Part shown: positions 25,694 through 34,288 of the stretch, in pieces | Layout: each line of letters opens with the position of its first letter | Numbering within the stretch: position 1 is the first letter of the stretch | From: M3007 sp046160625 | Lineage (GTDB): Bacteria; Bacteroidota; Bacteroidia; Chitinophagales; Saprospiraceae | DNA length: 64,000 nt | Assembly (NCBI GenBank): GCA_046160625.1 | Contig: JBJXGZ010000118.1 | Span: 62,001-126,000 of the forward strand | Direction of reading: 5' to 3' | Translations under genes and position numbers: made by a program | Notes under the pieces: model-generated | The model's input: only the letters and a program-made list of their open reading frames with translations | Databases searched by the model: none | What the model was told of the DNA's origin: nothing

Positions 25694-26593
25694 TCACCGA
25701 TCGTATTTGTGCAAGTCGTAGCGCTCAATGATGCCAATCAATTTCTCTGCATAAGTTCGGTCGGTTGCGTAGCCAACTGACTTTAGCCCGTAAGCCCAAG
25801 CTCGATAATCCTTTCCATGGCGCTTTAGTTTGGCATATCGGCCGGATGCAAGCAATTGACTATGCGCCCGCCAGCTTTCCCAAGGATTGGGAAATTTTTT
25901 AAAAAAGTCTTTGTGTGTATCATCCGTAAAATTTGAACAGTGCCCTTTTCTGCAATTTTTTGAAAAGCACTTCATGCCAAAATGGTTATTATTTGATTTT
26001 GCAAGTTTGCTGGTACCTGCACGACTTTCTATCAGCCCTTGGGCAAGGCTGATGCTTGCAGGTATCCCGAATTGCTTCATTTCCCCAATAGCGATTTTAT
26101 GGAATCGTTCGATATAATCAAGAGACTGAGCACTAAGCAATTCGTCAGCGGCAACAGGTGCTGCGTCATTTTTCCTGACTTTTTGTTTTTTCTTTTTAGG
26201 GATTTCTTCCTCTCCAACAACATCCAATGTCGTTTCTTGAGCCAAATAGTTAGGTGGGGATTCCGTCCTGGTCAGCAAACCAGATTCACCATCTGGACCG
26301 AGCAGTAAAAAGCCAGTACCTGCCAAAATACATAGCTGGATTGCGGTCTTTTTTCGGAATAAGCCAAAAGACCATCTATTGACCTGGAAGCGCAAGGCAA
26401 CCCAACTTCGGCGAAAACGAAGCCAAACCAATTGAATCAGCTTAGGCAAAGGCATGTTTTCAGGCGATTCCCAAACAAATGTGCTTGGCATGTAGCTCGA
26501 TTTTTTCGAACGGCTTTGGCTGGCACTTTGCGTTGCACTTCCTTGCTGCTTGGTGCTGTTTTCGGTCTCGAAATACCATTTGTTCTTTCCCAT
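25694..26593 (-). CDS. Membrane-anchored beta-N-acetylglucosaminidase (GH73)
   Basis: 299 residues. A basic cytoplasmic N-terminus (1-82), one TM helix (about 85-100), a lysine-rich linker, then the glucosaminidase domain (about 160-295). Seen: FGIPASISLAQGLIESRAG with catalytic Glu189, KSNNNHFGMKC, the aromatic FFKKFPNPWESWRAHS segment and YATDRTYAEKLIGIIERY. These enzymes cleave the GlcNAc-beta-1,4-MurNAc bond of peptidoglycan. The type II anchor keeps it in the periplasm at the inner membrane, fitting a role in wall turnover or division. Two cysteines (209 and 214, 219) near the active site may form a disulphide. Confidence 0.92.
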   Translation of the reverse strand: MGKNKWYFETENSTKQQGSATQSASQSRSKKSSYMPSTFVWESPENMPLPKLIQLVWLRFRRSWVALRFQVNRWSFGLFRKKTAIQLCILAGTGFLLLGPDGESGLLTRTESPPNYLAQETTLDVVGEEEIPKKKKQKVRKNDAAPVAADELLSAQSLDYIERFHKIAIGEMKQFGIPASISLAQGLIESRAGTSKLAKSNNNHFGMKCFSKNCRKGHCSNFTDDTHKDFFKKFPNPWESWRAHSQLLASGRYAKLKRHGKDYRAWAYGLKSVGYATDRTYAEKLIGIIERYDLHKYDR

Positions 26594-27025
26594 GGCGGTA
26601 ATTAGTTAAAAATTGTGTTGGTAGAAGAAGTGCATTGCGAGCCTTCCTGTATTTGCTCGCCATCCAAGTTTTTCGGGCGAGCAAAATTACACACAATTTG
26701 TGTTTAATGCATTTTATTTTAAAACAAATTTAAAACATTTTTTTGAATAATAAAAATTATAAACTTTATAATATTGAATTTCAATAGGTTTTGGTCAAAA
26801 CTTAAACCACAATTTAAAACAAAAAATTGATACTTTTTAACAATCCTGAAATCACCATACTAGGTTTTCTTCTCCTGTTTTGGGAATAAACAGCAATTGA
26901 CGCTTCCAGTCCAACCCAGTGCCAAACTTTTGCGCCAAGTAGGCAGCGTTTGGGACGGTATGCCCGTTATTTGGGAAACCGCGCTCCGGACGAGCATTGC
27001 TCACCATCCAACGAGAATCAACACC
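26594..27025. other. AT-rich divergent promoter region
   Basis: This 432-base spacer holds a strongly AT-rich block at about 26690-26850 with many A- and T-tracts. On the minus strand a -7 box TAATTTTG lies at 26682-26689, suited to the glucosaminidase gene, which would give a 5' leader of about 80 bases. ACACAATTTGTGT at 26690-26702 is a short palindrome next to it. On the plus side I cannot name a promoter for the ECF gene. A frame opening at TTG 26897 is not credible as coding. Confidence 0.5.
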
Positions 27026-27592
27026 ATGGACATTGCCCTTAATTTGGAAAGTGTAGAACGCGACTTCGTGGAAGCCCTCACCCGTCAGGAGCGCTGGGCA
27101 CAGCAACAGGTCTACGAAGAACATTATGGCAAAATGATGGGAATCTGTTTGCGCTATTCCGGTTCGCGAGATGAGGCACTCGATCTTCTCCACGAGGCAT
27201 TTATCAAGATTTTTCAAAACATCGCCCGCTACAAACCTGGAACCTCTCTTGGAGCTTGGATTAGGACAATAGTCGTAAATACCTGCATTGATTATTACCG
27301 TAGGAATACGAGGCGCCGCACAGAGGATATTGATTCGATTAACTCAATCTCATCCGACGTACCCGATGTTCTGAGCAACCTGACTGAACGCGAAATCCTG
27401 GATGCAGTGCAACAGCTTTCCCCTGCCTACCGTGCCGTTTTCAACCTGTATGTTGTTGAAGGTTATTCGCACAAAGAAATCGGAGAAGCTTTAGACATAA
27501 CTGAAAGTACTTCACGGAGTAACCTTGTAAAAGCTCGATTGAAACTTCAGGAAATTTTCGCCAATCGTCGAATGGAATTTGACTTGAAATGA
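27026..27592 (+). CDS. ECF-type RNA polymerase sigma factor
   Basis: 188 residues from the ATG at 27026; the frame extends 43 codons to a TTG but the ATG gives the normal ECF length. Region 2 (about 20-95) includes YEEHYGKMMGICLRYSGSRD, the ALDLLHEAFIKIFQNI helix and WIRTIVVNTCIDYYRR. Region 4 (about 125-180) includes QLSPAYRAVFNLYVVEGYSH and a helix-turn-helix KEIGEALDITESTSRSNLVK. It overlaps the next gene by ATGA, a membrane/barrel protein that probably controls it. Confidence 0.94.
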   Translation: MDIALNLESVERDFVEALTRQERWAQQQVYEEHYGKMMGICLRYSGSRDEALDLLHEAFIKIFQNIARYKPGTSLGAWIRTIVVNTCIDYYRRNTRRRTEDIDSINSISSDVPDVLSNLTEREILDAVQQLSPAYRAVFNLYVVEGYSHKEIGEALDITESTSRSNLVKARLKLQEIFANRRMEFDLK

Positions 27593-28965
27593 ATTCAAAA
27601 AAAATGGACTTGCAGAAATTTGACTCGACCCTTAAATCGGCATTAGATAAAATCGAAGTGCCTTTCGATCCCGGTTCCTGGGCTGCGCTCGAAAGCCGTC
27701 TCGATGCACTGCCCGACCCCGGTGCTATTGACAATCAATTGCGGCCTTCGCTGGAACGCCTCCAAACGCCCTATGATGGCGAGTCTTGGTCTTTGCTCTC
27801 CAATCGAATGGATTCAATTGTCCGTGTTCGACGCTTGCGACTGACCAAGCTGGCCGAAGCGGCAATATTCTTATTGCTCCTTCTTAATTTAAGCGGTTTC
27901 CTAGGCATCATTGGATCGGTTACAAACCCTGCCCCCGTTAAAAAAGAGTTTACTGAGCCTATTGCTAAAAGCCGGGAATTAAAATCTAAAAAGCAGGTTT
28001 TGCTAAAGACCTTACCCAATCAAGCGACCACTCCGGAAGTTCAAAATCTTGCCCAGCAATTGGTTAGCCTTGTACAAGGTCTGGCTGATTCGTTTACTTC
28101 AGACTCCGAAAATGATGGTATAAATACCGCGGCTAATCTTCCTCAATCTACTCGCACACAGGCATCGCTGTTAGACCCAGCCAACTTTTACCAACAATCA
28201 GGCATCGTTAAATTTCTAGTAGGGCCGAATTTGCCTGCTGCCACAATTGAACCTGTTTTGTTCGCCTCTTCCAACATTATCATTCCTGGGATTGAACTTT
28301 CTAATACTGTGAAACCCAGTCGTTTGTATGCCGCATCCTTTGGCACTTTCGAGAAGAATAATTTGCGTGATGGTGCTCACGATGACAAAAAAAACGGTTT
28401 TGGTGGAGGGCTTGCAATTGGATTTAGGAAAGGGAATTGGGGAGTGGAAGCAGGCTTGAGCTATTCCCAGAAAAATTATCAACCAAAACGCGAAAATGTG
28501 GTGTACCAAAACGACCCATTTAATGGCGTTTCGGTTTATTATATTGATAATGTAGATGCAGATGTTTTTTCTTTGCCTGTGAAAGCCACCCGCCGAATTG
28601 TCAAAGTAGGCAAAACCTCTGCCCATGCCGTAGCTGGTATAACCGCTAATTTCGCAACAAGTAAAAATTACGCATCTAACACGGTGCATTACCCACCGGC
28701 TAATCCACAACCCAATCCAAATCCAACTCCAGCTCCCTCAACAACCCTGGCATATGGCAAAGGTTTGCTTGAAAACGGTGGCCTCCCGCACAATGCCTAC
28801 GCTACAGCTGATCTTGGCGTTCGGGTAGAACAAGTGCTTGGAAAACGGTACACAGCCTTTGTAGAACCCATTTTCCGTCAGTCTATTGGCGGCGGAGGTC
28901 TGGGCCCAAATTCTGGGAGGCTCAACACATTTTCATTAAATGCGGGTGTGATGGCGAGTCTTTAA
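27589..28965 (+). CDS. Sigma-factor-linked one-TM protein with C-terminal outer-membrane-barrel-like domain
   Basis: 458 residues. The cytoplasmic N-terminus has two copies of one helical motif: LKSALDKIEVPFDPGSWAAL (about 15-34) and LRPSLERLQTPYDGESWSLL (about 51-70), each with P-F/Y-D-x-x-S-W. A TM helix lies at about 90-110, a linker at 115-215, and residues 225-458 read as alternating strands of a small beta-barrel (AIGFRKGNWGVEAGLSYSQK, TAFVEPIFRQSI, FSLNAGVMASL). A proline-rich loop (NPQPNPNPTPAPS) is in the barrel part. The four-base overlap with the ECF gene supports an anti-sigma role for the N-terminus. One chain linking inner membrane and a barrel is topologically odd; processing or a soluble periplasmic barrel are alternatives. 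Confidence 0.72.
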   Translation: MNSKKMDLQKFDSTLKSALDKIEVPFDPGSWAALESRLDALPDPGAIDNQLRPSLERLQTPYDGESWSLLSNRMDSIVRVRRLRLTKLAEAAIFLLLLLNLSGFLGIIGSVTNPAPVKKEFTEPIAKSRELKSKKQVLLKTLPNQATTPEVQNLAQQLVSLVQGLADSFTSDSENDGINTAANLPQSTRTQASLLDPANFYQQSGIVKFLVGPNLPAATIEPVLFASSNIIIPGIELSNTVKPSRLYAASFGTFEKNNLRDGAHDDKKNGFGGGLAIGFRKGNWGVEAGLSYSQKNYQPKRENVVYQNDPFNGVSVYYIDNVDADVFSLPVKATRRIVKVGKTSAHAVAGITANFATSKNYASNTVHYPPANPQPNPNPTPAPSTTLAYGKGLLENGGLPHNAYATADLGVRVEQVLGKRYTAFVEPIFRQSIGGGGLGPNSGRLNTFSLNAGVMASL

Positions 28966-29052
28966 TAATAAATGCGGCAGCTCTAAAACCAGCCCCAACT
29001 TTTTACTTGCCGTTTGAAACTTTCTACTTCCAATTTTTCTGGTCAATTAACC

Positions 29053-29060
29053 TACCTTTG
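29053..29060 (+). promoter_or_regulatory. -7 promoter box (TACCTTTG)
   Basis: Matches TAnnTTTG; 25 bases before the ATG at 29085, which places transcription start of the outer-membrane biogenesis cluster near 29067. The box lies inside the longest open frame and therefore supports the inner start. Confidence 0.6.
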
Positions 29061-29084
29061 CCCGCCTTTTGGCAGACATTGACC

Positions 29085-29960
29085 ATGAAGAAATTGTTTT
29101 TACCCGCCTTTGTCAAGGCTGCTGCGGGTATCCTTGCCCTTAGCTTCTGCGCAATTTTTTTGCATTGCGGCAAAAAAGAGGACCGAAAAAAGGAAGACAA
29201 ATTGCTGGCAAGGGTTTATGACAGAAACCTCTATCTCTCTGATTTAGAAGGTGTTGTGCCTGAAGGCACTGCCTCCACAGACAGTGTGCTGCTTGTCTCG
29301 GCTTCGGTGCAACGATGGCTGGGCGAACAGTTGATGATGTATGAGGCTGAACGAAATATACCTAAAGACCTGAACATTGACGAACTCGTGCGCAGTTACC
29401 GCGCAAGTCTCATTCGCTTCAATTTTGAAGAACAATTGATTGCCGAAAAACTTGACAGTACTGTATCGGAGGATGAATTGCGGGCCTATTATGAAAATAA
29501 CAAGGATCAATTTCAACTTGAAAGCACGATTTTAAAATGTTTATTGCTCAAACTCTCGTCCCAGGCTCCACAAAACGAAATAAACAAACTTTGGTACAGC
29601 CGCAACCCTGCCGATTTTGCAAAACTAAATTCCTTTGCAAAGCAATGGGCATCGTTGGCACTGCTCGACGCTGAAAAATGGTACACCTTGCAAGAAGTAT
29701 CTGCGCTGCTCCCTAAAGGAACCTTGACTTCCGAAAATGCCGGGTCCAGACGAGACGGAACACTTTCTGATGGCGACTTTCGATATTATTACCGGGTGAT
29801 AGAAGCAGTACAGGGAAAAACAACCGCTCCGTTTGACTACGCAAAAGACCAGGCCTTGAAAATAATCCTTCACAAGCGCAAACAAGAACTTCTGGAAAAG
29901 TGGAAAACTGATCTCTACCAAAAAGAATTGCGGAGAGAGAATATTAAGATTATGCAATAG
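29085..29960 (+). CDS. Parvulin/SurA-like periplasmic lipoprotein
   Basis: 291 residues from the ATG at 29085. Signal peptide with lipobox IFLHC (Cys28). The mature protein begins with the strand-helix pattern of a SurA N-terminal chaperone domain (LLARVYDRNLYLSDLEGVVP, then long helices) and a region after residue 140 (VSEDELRAYYENNKDQFQLE) that normally leads into a parvulin prolyl isomerase; the parvulin signature (HIL-K, F--LA-K-S) is not seen, so it is probably a non-catalytic chaperone. First of three co-directional genes ending with BamA, consistent with handling outer-membrane proteins in the periplasm. Confidence 0.75.
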   Translation: MKKLFLPAFVKAAAGILALSFCAIFLHCGKKEDRKKEDKLLARVYDRNLYLSDLEGVVPEGTASTDSVLLVSASVQRWLGEQLMMYEAERNIPKDLNIDELVRSYRASLIRFNFEEQLIAEKLDSTVSEDELRAYYENNKDQFQLESTILKCLLLKLSSQAPQNEINKLWYSRNPADFAKLNSFAKQWASLALLDAEKWYTLQEVSALLPKGTLTSENAGSRRDGTLSDGDFRYYYRVIEAVQGKTTAPFDYAKDQALKIILHKRKQELLEKWKTDLYQKELRRENIKIMQ

Positions 29961-30085
29961 GTTGTGTTTGAGGGGTTTGAAGGGTTCGAATCGCCTCAAA
30001 CCCTTCAAACCCCTCAAACTCTTCAAACCCCTCAAACTCTTCAAACCCTTCAAACCCCTCAAACAACTCAAACCCTACAAACACA
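29961..30085. repeat. Ten-copy tandem 9-mer (TCAAACCCY) with inverted left arm
   Basis: 29996-30085 is ten consecutive 9-base words of the form TCAAACCCT or TCAAACCCC with variants. The left arm 29961-29987 (TGTGTTTGAGGGGTTTGAAG) is the reverse complement of the end of the array plus two words, so several registers of pairing are possible. It starts on the base after the lipoprotein stop codon and ends 11 bases before the SurA ATG, inside a probable operon. Confidence 0.92.
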
Positions 30086-30096
30086 TTCGATATTCA

Positions 30097-31467
30097 ATGA
30101 AAAATACCATTCTATCCATTTCAGTTTTGTTTTTTCCGTTGGGGCTGTTTGCTCAAAATGACAAAGCAATGATCGACCGGGTTGTAGCAACCATTGGCGG
30201 CGAGATTATTTTGCTGAGCGAGGTGCAAGAGCAATACAGTTTTGCAAAAAAAGACCAACCTGATTTGAAAGAAGATTACCAATGTTTGGTACTTCAAAAT
30301 CTGATTGTACAAAAACTGCTTATTAATCAGGCGAAACTGGACTCTGTGGAAGTGACAGAGGAGGAAGTTGCCGTGCAAATAGATTCACGCATCGAACGGC
30401 TTCGTGCATATTTCAACCAAGACGACCTTGCCATTGAAGAGTTTTATGGTCAGAGTGTTTCTGAAATGAAATCGCAACTCAACCTTGATATGCGCAACCA
30501 ACTCCTGGCCGAACGAATGCAAGGGAAAATCACGGAGAAAGCAACAATCACCCCTTTAGAGGTTCAGCGCTTTTTTAGCAAAATCCCGAATGACTCGCTT
30601 CCTTATTTTAATGCTGAAGTAGAAATCCGGGAAATCGTTTACAAACCAAAAGTGAACCCCGAGGAACAGGCAAAGGCACGTCAACGTATTGAAGATCTGC
30701 GAAAACGGATCGCAGACCAGGGCGAAGATTTTGCCGAATTGGCCAAAAAATACAGCGACGATCTCGGAAGTGGCGCTCAGGGTGGGGATTTGGGTTTTCA
30801 GAAGCGCGGCTCTTTTGTATCTGACTTTGAGGCTATGGCTTACAAGTTGGAAACCAACCAGTTAAGCCCAATTGTTGAGACAGAGTTTGGCTTTCACATA
30901 ATACAACTTTTGGAGCGTCGGGGCAATCTCATTCATTGTCGGCACATCCTGATTAAACCAGAAATAACCGAAGCCGACATGGAACAGGCGAAGTCAAAAC
31001 TCGATTCGCTTTGCCAATATATCAAGGAGGGGAAGATTACATTTACCGAAGCAGTGAAAAAATACGGCGATAAAAACCAGCAGAGTTACAACAATGACGG
31101 TCGGGTGGTAAATCCAAGAACGGGCAATTCCTTTTTTGAAGTTGCCGACTTGGAGACCAGCACATTTTTCGCCATTGACGGTGTCAATGAAGGCGAAATC
31201 GCCGAGCCTATTCGGTTTAAAGGCCCGGACGGTACCGAAATGTATAGAATAGTGCAACTTGTAAGCCGCTCAAAACCGCACAAGGCTGATCTAAAGCTTG
31301 ATTACGGCAAAATCCAATCCGCCGCACTTGAACAAAAGAAAGGAGATTACACCGAAAAATGGGTGCTAGAAAAATTGAATTCCACCTACCTCGGTGTCAG
31401 CGATTTGTTCCAAAATTGCCCTAACCTGGCAGAAATGATCAGTATATCTGCAGCGCGGAGGCAGTAG
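30097..31467 (+). CDS. surA: SurA-like periplasmic peptidyl-prolyl isomerase/chaperone
   Basis: 456 residues from the ATG at 30097, which begins a signal peptide ending LFAQ; the upstream 45 codons are repeat sequence. Domains: SurA N-terminal chaperone region (about 24-165: IDRVVATIGGEIILLSEVQ), first parvulin domain (about 175-273: VEIREIVYKP, DFAELAKKYSDDLGSGAQGG, DLGF, GFHIIQLLER), second parvulin-like domain (about 278-390: IHCRHILIKPEI, FTEAVKKYGD), and a C-terminal helix. The family keeps unfolded outer-membrane proteins soluble and hands them to BamA, which is the next gene. Orthology to E. coli SurA is likely, not proven. Confidence 0.9.
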   Translation: MKNTILSISVLFFPLGLFAQNDKAMIDRVVATIGGEIILLSEVQEQYSFAKKDQPDLKEDYQCLVLQNLIVQKLLINQAKLDSVEVTEEEVAVQIDSRIERLRAYFNQDDLAIEEFYGQSVSEMKSQLNLDMRNQLLAERMQGKITEKATITPLEVQRFFSKIPNDSLPYFNAEVEIREIVYKPKVNPEEQAKARQRIEDLRKRIADQGEDFAELAKKYSDDLGSGAQGGDLGFQKRGSFVSDFEAMAYKLETNQLSPIVETEFGFHIIQLLERRGNLIHCRHILIKPEITEADMEQAKSKLDSLCQYIKEGKITFTEAVKKYGDKNQQSYNNDGRVVNPRTGNSFFEVADLETSTFFAIDGVNEGEIAEPIRFKGPDGTEMYRIVQLVSRSKPHKADLKLDYGKIQSAALEQKKGDYTEKWVLEKLNSTYLGVSDLFQNCPNLAEMISISAARRQ

Positions 31468-31471
31468 AGAA

Positions 31472-31533
31472 ATTGGGATATTGGGATATTGAGATATTAT
31501 CCCAATATCCCAATATCCCAATATCCCAATATC
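31472..31533. repeat. Inverted tandem-word repeat (word ATTGGGAT)
   Basis: Left arm 31472-31498 (ATTGGGATATTGGGATATTG and onward) faces 31499-31533 (ATCCCAAT repeated four times, 8-base period) with almost no loop. It starts five bases after the SurA stop codon and creates a false 30-codon extension of BamA. A one-arm copy of the word is at 48239-48269. Confidence 0.9.
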
Positions 31534-31578
31534 TTGACCTCCAGGCGCATAAACACATTACGCCACACATTTACTACC

Positions 31579-34200
31579 ATGAAATTTTTGCAAAATATAA
31601 GCCCCCTATTGTTCGGCAGCCTGCTAAAACCGGCGAAACACTGCACCACTACACGTGTTTCGGGTCTTGCGTTAGGCCTGGTGTTCGGTTTAGCCACCAT
31701 AGCCCCCCTCTCCATATCGGCTCAAACACCCGATACCATCCTCCCTTCGCTCGACTATACACAACAAAAAGAATACGAAATTGGTGGTGTACGTGTCACG
31801 GGCGTCCAATTTGCCGACGCAAATACGCTCATTTCACTTTCTGGTCTCCGAGTTGGCAGCAAGGTTCGAGTACCTGGCACTGACTTCAGTAATGCAGTGC
31901 GCACACTCTGGAATCTGAGGCTTTTTACCGATGTGCGTATCATCCAGGAACGAACTGTAGGTGAGGTGGTTTTCCTGGAAATCGCTGTGAAAGAACTGCC
32001 GCGCTACACACGCCACTCCTTCGTCGGAGTGAAAAAGAGCAAGCACGACGACCTGAATGGTATCATCAACAAGTTTCTGCAAAAAGGTTCCATCCTTACA
32101 GACAACGTGAAGGCTACGCTCGTCCATAAGTTGGAGGAGTTTTATCTTGAAAAAGGTTATCAGAACGCTCGTGTTCAAATAAACTCCTATTCCGACGACC
32201 GCGCTGTCAATGCCTCCCGGCTGGAATTTGTAATTAAACCGGGTAAAAAGATCAAAATCAAGGACATTCGTTTTACGGGCAATGACCACGTAAAATCAAG
32301 AGTTTTGCGCAAAAAAATGAAAGAAACGCACCGAAAGCGCAAACTTTTCAAAAAATCGAAACTTGTGCGCGATCTCTACGAGGAGGACAAGCGCAAGATC
32401 GAATCTTACTATAACAACGTCGGTTACCGGGACGCAAGGATTACAAAAGACAGCATTTGGCGCAACAAAAAAGGCCAAATTATGATCCAAATGAATATCG
32501 ATGAAGGCCACCGGTATTATTTCCGCAACATCCGCTGGAAAGGCAACACGCTGTACGAAACCAAGTACCTCGACCAAGTGCTGGGCATAAAAAAAGGCGA
32601 TGTTTTCAATCAGGACCTGTTGGATACAAGGCTCTCGTTTAGCCAGGACGGACGCGATATTTCTTCGCTTTACCTTGACAATGGTTACCTGTTTTTCCGG
32701 GTTGATCCAGTAGAAACCGCCATCGAGAACGATTCAATTGACCTTGAGCTCCGTATTTACGAAGGCCCACAAGCCACCATTGACCGGGTAATCATCAACG
32801 GAAACGACCGCACCCACGAGCACATCATCCGGCGTGAGCTGTTCACCCGTCCGGGCGATAAATTCAGTCGCGCCGACATCATCCGTTCACAACGTGAAAT
32901 TGTAAACCTGGGTTATTTCAACCCCGAAGCACTCGGAATCAACACGCCGGTTAACCCGGATCGTGGTACGGTAGACATTGAATACACGGTAGAAGAAAAA
33001 CCTTCGGACCAACTCGAACTCTCGGCTGGCTACCAACCGGCAACGGCATTCAGCAGGGGCGGCGTAATTGGCACTTTGGGGGTCACATTCAACAACTTCT
33101 CCATCCGAAACATCAAAAACAGGGAGGCCTGGAATCCGCTCCCGCAAGGTGATGGCCAACGCTTCAGCCTAAGAGGCCAGACCGCTGGCGACCGGTACCA
33201 GTCTTATAATGTCTCGTTCACGGAGCCTTGGATGGGTGGCAAAAAACCCAATTCGATGACCGTTGCTGGTTTTTACAATCGTTTTGCTTCAGGTTTTCCG
33301 GGATCAGAAAGTTTCCAGAAACTTGAAATCTTGCAAGGGTCGGTTGGCTTTGGTACACGCTTGAAATGGCCCGACGACAACTTCATTCTCCGCGCGGATC
33401 TCGATATTCAAGCAATGAAACTGACCAACGCCCTCTCATTCGCTTTCCGGGATGATTTGGGCCGCGTTGTTTCCAATGGTATTGTACGCAACTTTAGCCT
33501 TGGTATCACGTTCGCGCGCAACAGCATCAACGATCCTATTTTCCCGAAACAAGGCTCGCTTATTTCTCTGAAGATGAATGCCACGCCACCATACTCGTGG
33601 TTTAAGGACAAAGAATTCTACAATACAGCAAGTGTCGGGGATATTTACAAATATGCCGAGTACCTCAAATGGCGCATAGATGCCGAATGGTACACCACCC
33701 TGGTGGGCAAGCTTGTGCTGAAAACCCAGGCCAAAATGGGCATCCTCAGCCGCTGGAGTGATAAGACGAGTCTCAGCCCCTTCGAGCGCTTTGAACTCGG
33801 TGGCGACGGTCTGAACAACCAAAACTTTGGCCTCAATGCACGCGATATTATCAGTCTCCGCGGTTATGCCACCAGCGACATCATGGCTCGATACCCGGGC
33901 GGCGCAGGTGTGTTCAATAAATATACCGTGGAACTGCGATACCCAATTTCACTCAATCCACAGAGCACAATTTTTGTAACAGCCTTTGCACAGGGCGGCA
34001 ACGCATGGGGACGCGCCCAGGATTTCAACCCATTCGATATAAAACGTTCGGTGGGCTTGGGCCTTCGTGTGTTCCTGCCAATGTTCGGTACACTTGGCTT
34101 TGACTATGGTATCGGTATTGATAAGCCGGAATTCTACCCCAGCCGCAAATTCAGCGACTACGCCAGGTTTAATATTGTTTTGGGCTTCGAGCCGGATTAA
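31579..34200 (+). CDS. bamA: Outer-membrane protein assembly factor BamA
   Basis: 873 residues from the ATG at 31579. Signal peptide with a long basic n-region ends SISAQ. Five POTRA-type domains span about 60-460 (for example YEIGGVRVTGVQFADANTLI, IKDIRFTGNDHVKSRVLRKK, ATIDRVIINGNDRTHEHIIR, each followed by a strand ending in a V/I-rich motif). The 16-strand barrel fills the rest, with ISLRGYATSD as the loop-6 R-G-F/Y motif and an end at NIVLGFEPD. BamA inserts beta-barrel proteins into the outer membrane. Third gene after the lipoprotein and SurA. Slightly longer than proteobacterial BamA, as usual in Bacteroidota. Confidence 0.95.
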   Translation: MKFLQNISPLLFGSLLKPAKHCTTTRVSGLALGLVFGLATIAPLSISAQTPDTILPSLDYTQQKEYEIGGVRVTGVQFADANTLISLSGLRVGSKVRVPGTDFSNAVRTLWNLRLFTDVRIIQERTVGEVVFLEIAVKELPRYTRHSFVGVKKSKHDDLNGIINKFLQKGSILTDNVKATLVHKLEEFYLEKGYQNARVQINSYSDDRAVNASRLEFVIKPGKKIKIKDIRFTGNDHVKSRVLRKKMKETHRKRKLFKKSKLVRDLYEEDKRKIESYYNNVGYRDARITKDSIWRNKKGQIMIQMNIDEGHRYYFRNIRWKGNTLYETKYLDQVLGIKKGDVFNQDLLDTRLSFSQDGRDISSLYLDNGYLFFRVDPVETAIENDSIDLELRIYEGPQATIDRVIINGNDRTHEHIIRRELFTRPGDKFSRADIIRSQREIVNLGYFNPEALGINTPVNPDRGTVDIEYTVEEKPSDQLELSAGYQPATAFSRGGVIGTLGVTFNNFSIRNIKNREAWNPLPQGDGQRFSLRGQTAGDRYQSYNVSFTEPWMGGKKPNSMTVAGFYNRFASGFPGSESFQKLEILQGSVGFGTRLKWPDDNFILRADLDIQAMKLTNALSFAFRDDLGRVVSNGIVRNFSLGITFARNSINDPIFPKQGSLISLKMNATPPYSWFKDKEFYNTASVGDIYKYAEYLKWRIDAEWYTTLVGKLVLKTQAKMGILSRWSDKTSLSPFERFELGGDGLNNQNFGLNARDIISLRGYATSDIMARYPGGAGVFNKYTVELRYPISLNPQSTIFVTAFAQGGNAWGRAQDFNPFDIKRSVGLGLRVFLPMFGTLGFDYGIGIDKPEFYPSRKFSDYARFNIVLGFEPD

Positions 34201-34225
34201 ATTATGAAGTGATGAAGTGATAGCC

Positions 34226-34266
34226 AAGGGGGCAAGTAATGAATCTCATTACTTGCCCCTTGCTTT
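34226..34266. terminator. Strong hairpin terminator after bamA
   Basis: AAGGGGGCAAGTAATGA (34226-34242) pairs with TCATTACTTGCCCCTT (34246-34261), followed by GCTTTT. It separates convergent bamA and the TonB-dependent receptor gene. Confidence 0.88.
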
Positions 34267-34288
34267 TCCATAAACATGAGTCAGCCAT

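Noticed and set aside
26897..27025. Longer ECF sigma factor starting at TTG 26897
   Set aside because: The added 43 residues do not resemble sigma regions, and the ATG at 27026 gives normal length.
29980..29996. GGGTTCGAATCGCC, like a tRNA T-loop
   Set aside because: It lies in the tandem-word repeat; no acceptor, D or anticodon stems can be formed around it.
29961..30085. CRISPR array
   Set aside because: The unit is nine bases with no spacers, and no cas gene is in the window.
29962..30096. Lys/Pro/Leu-rich N-terminal extension of SurA
   Set aside because: It is the translation of a 9-base tandem array; a standard signal peptide begins at the ATG at 30097.
31489..31578. N-terminal extension of BamA
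   Set aside because: It translates the ATCCCAAT repeat; the ATG at 31579 starts the basic region of the signal peptide.
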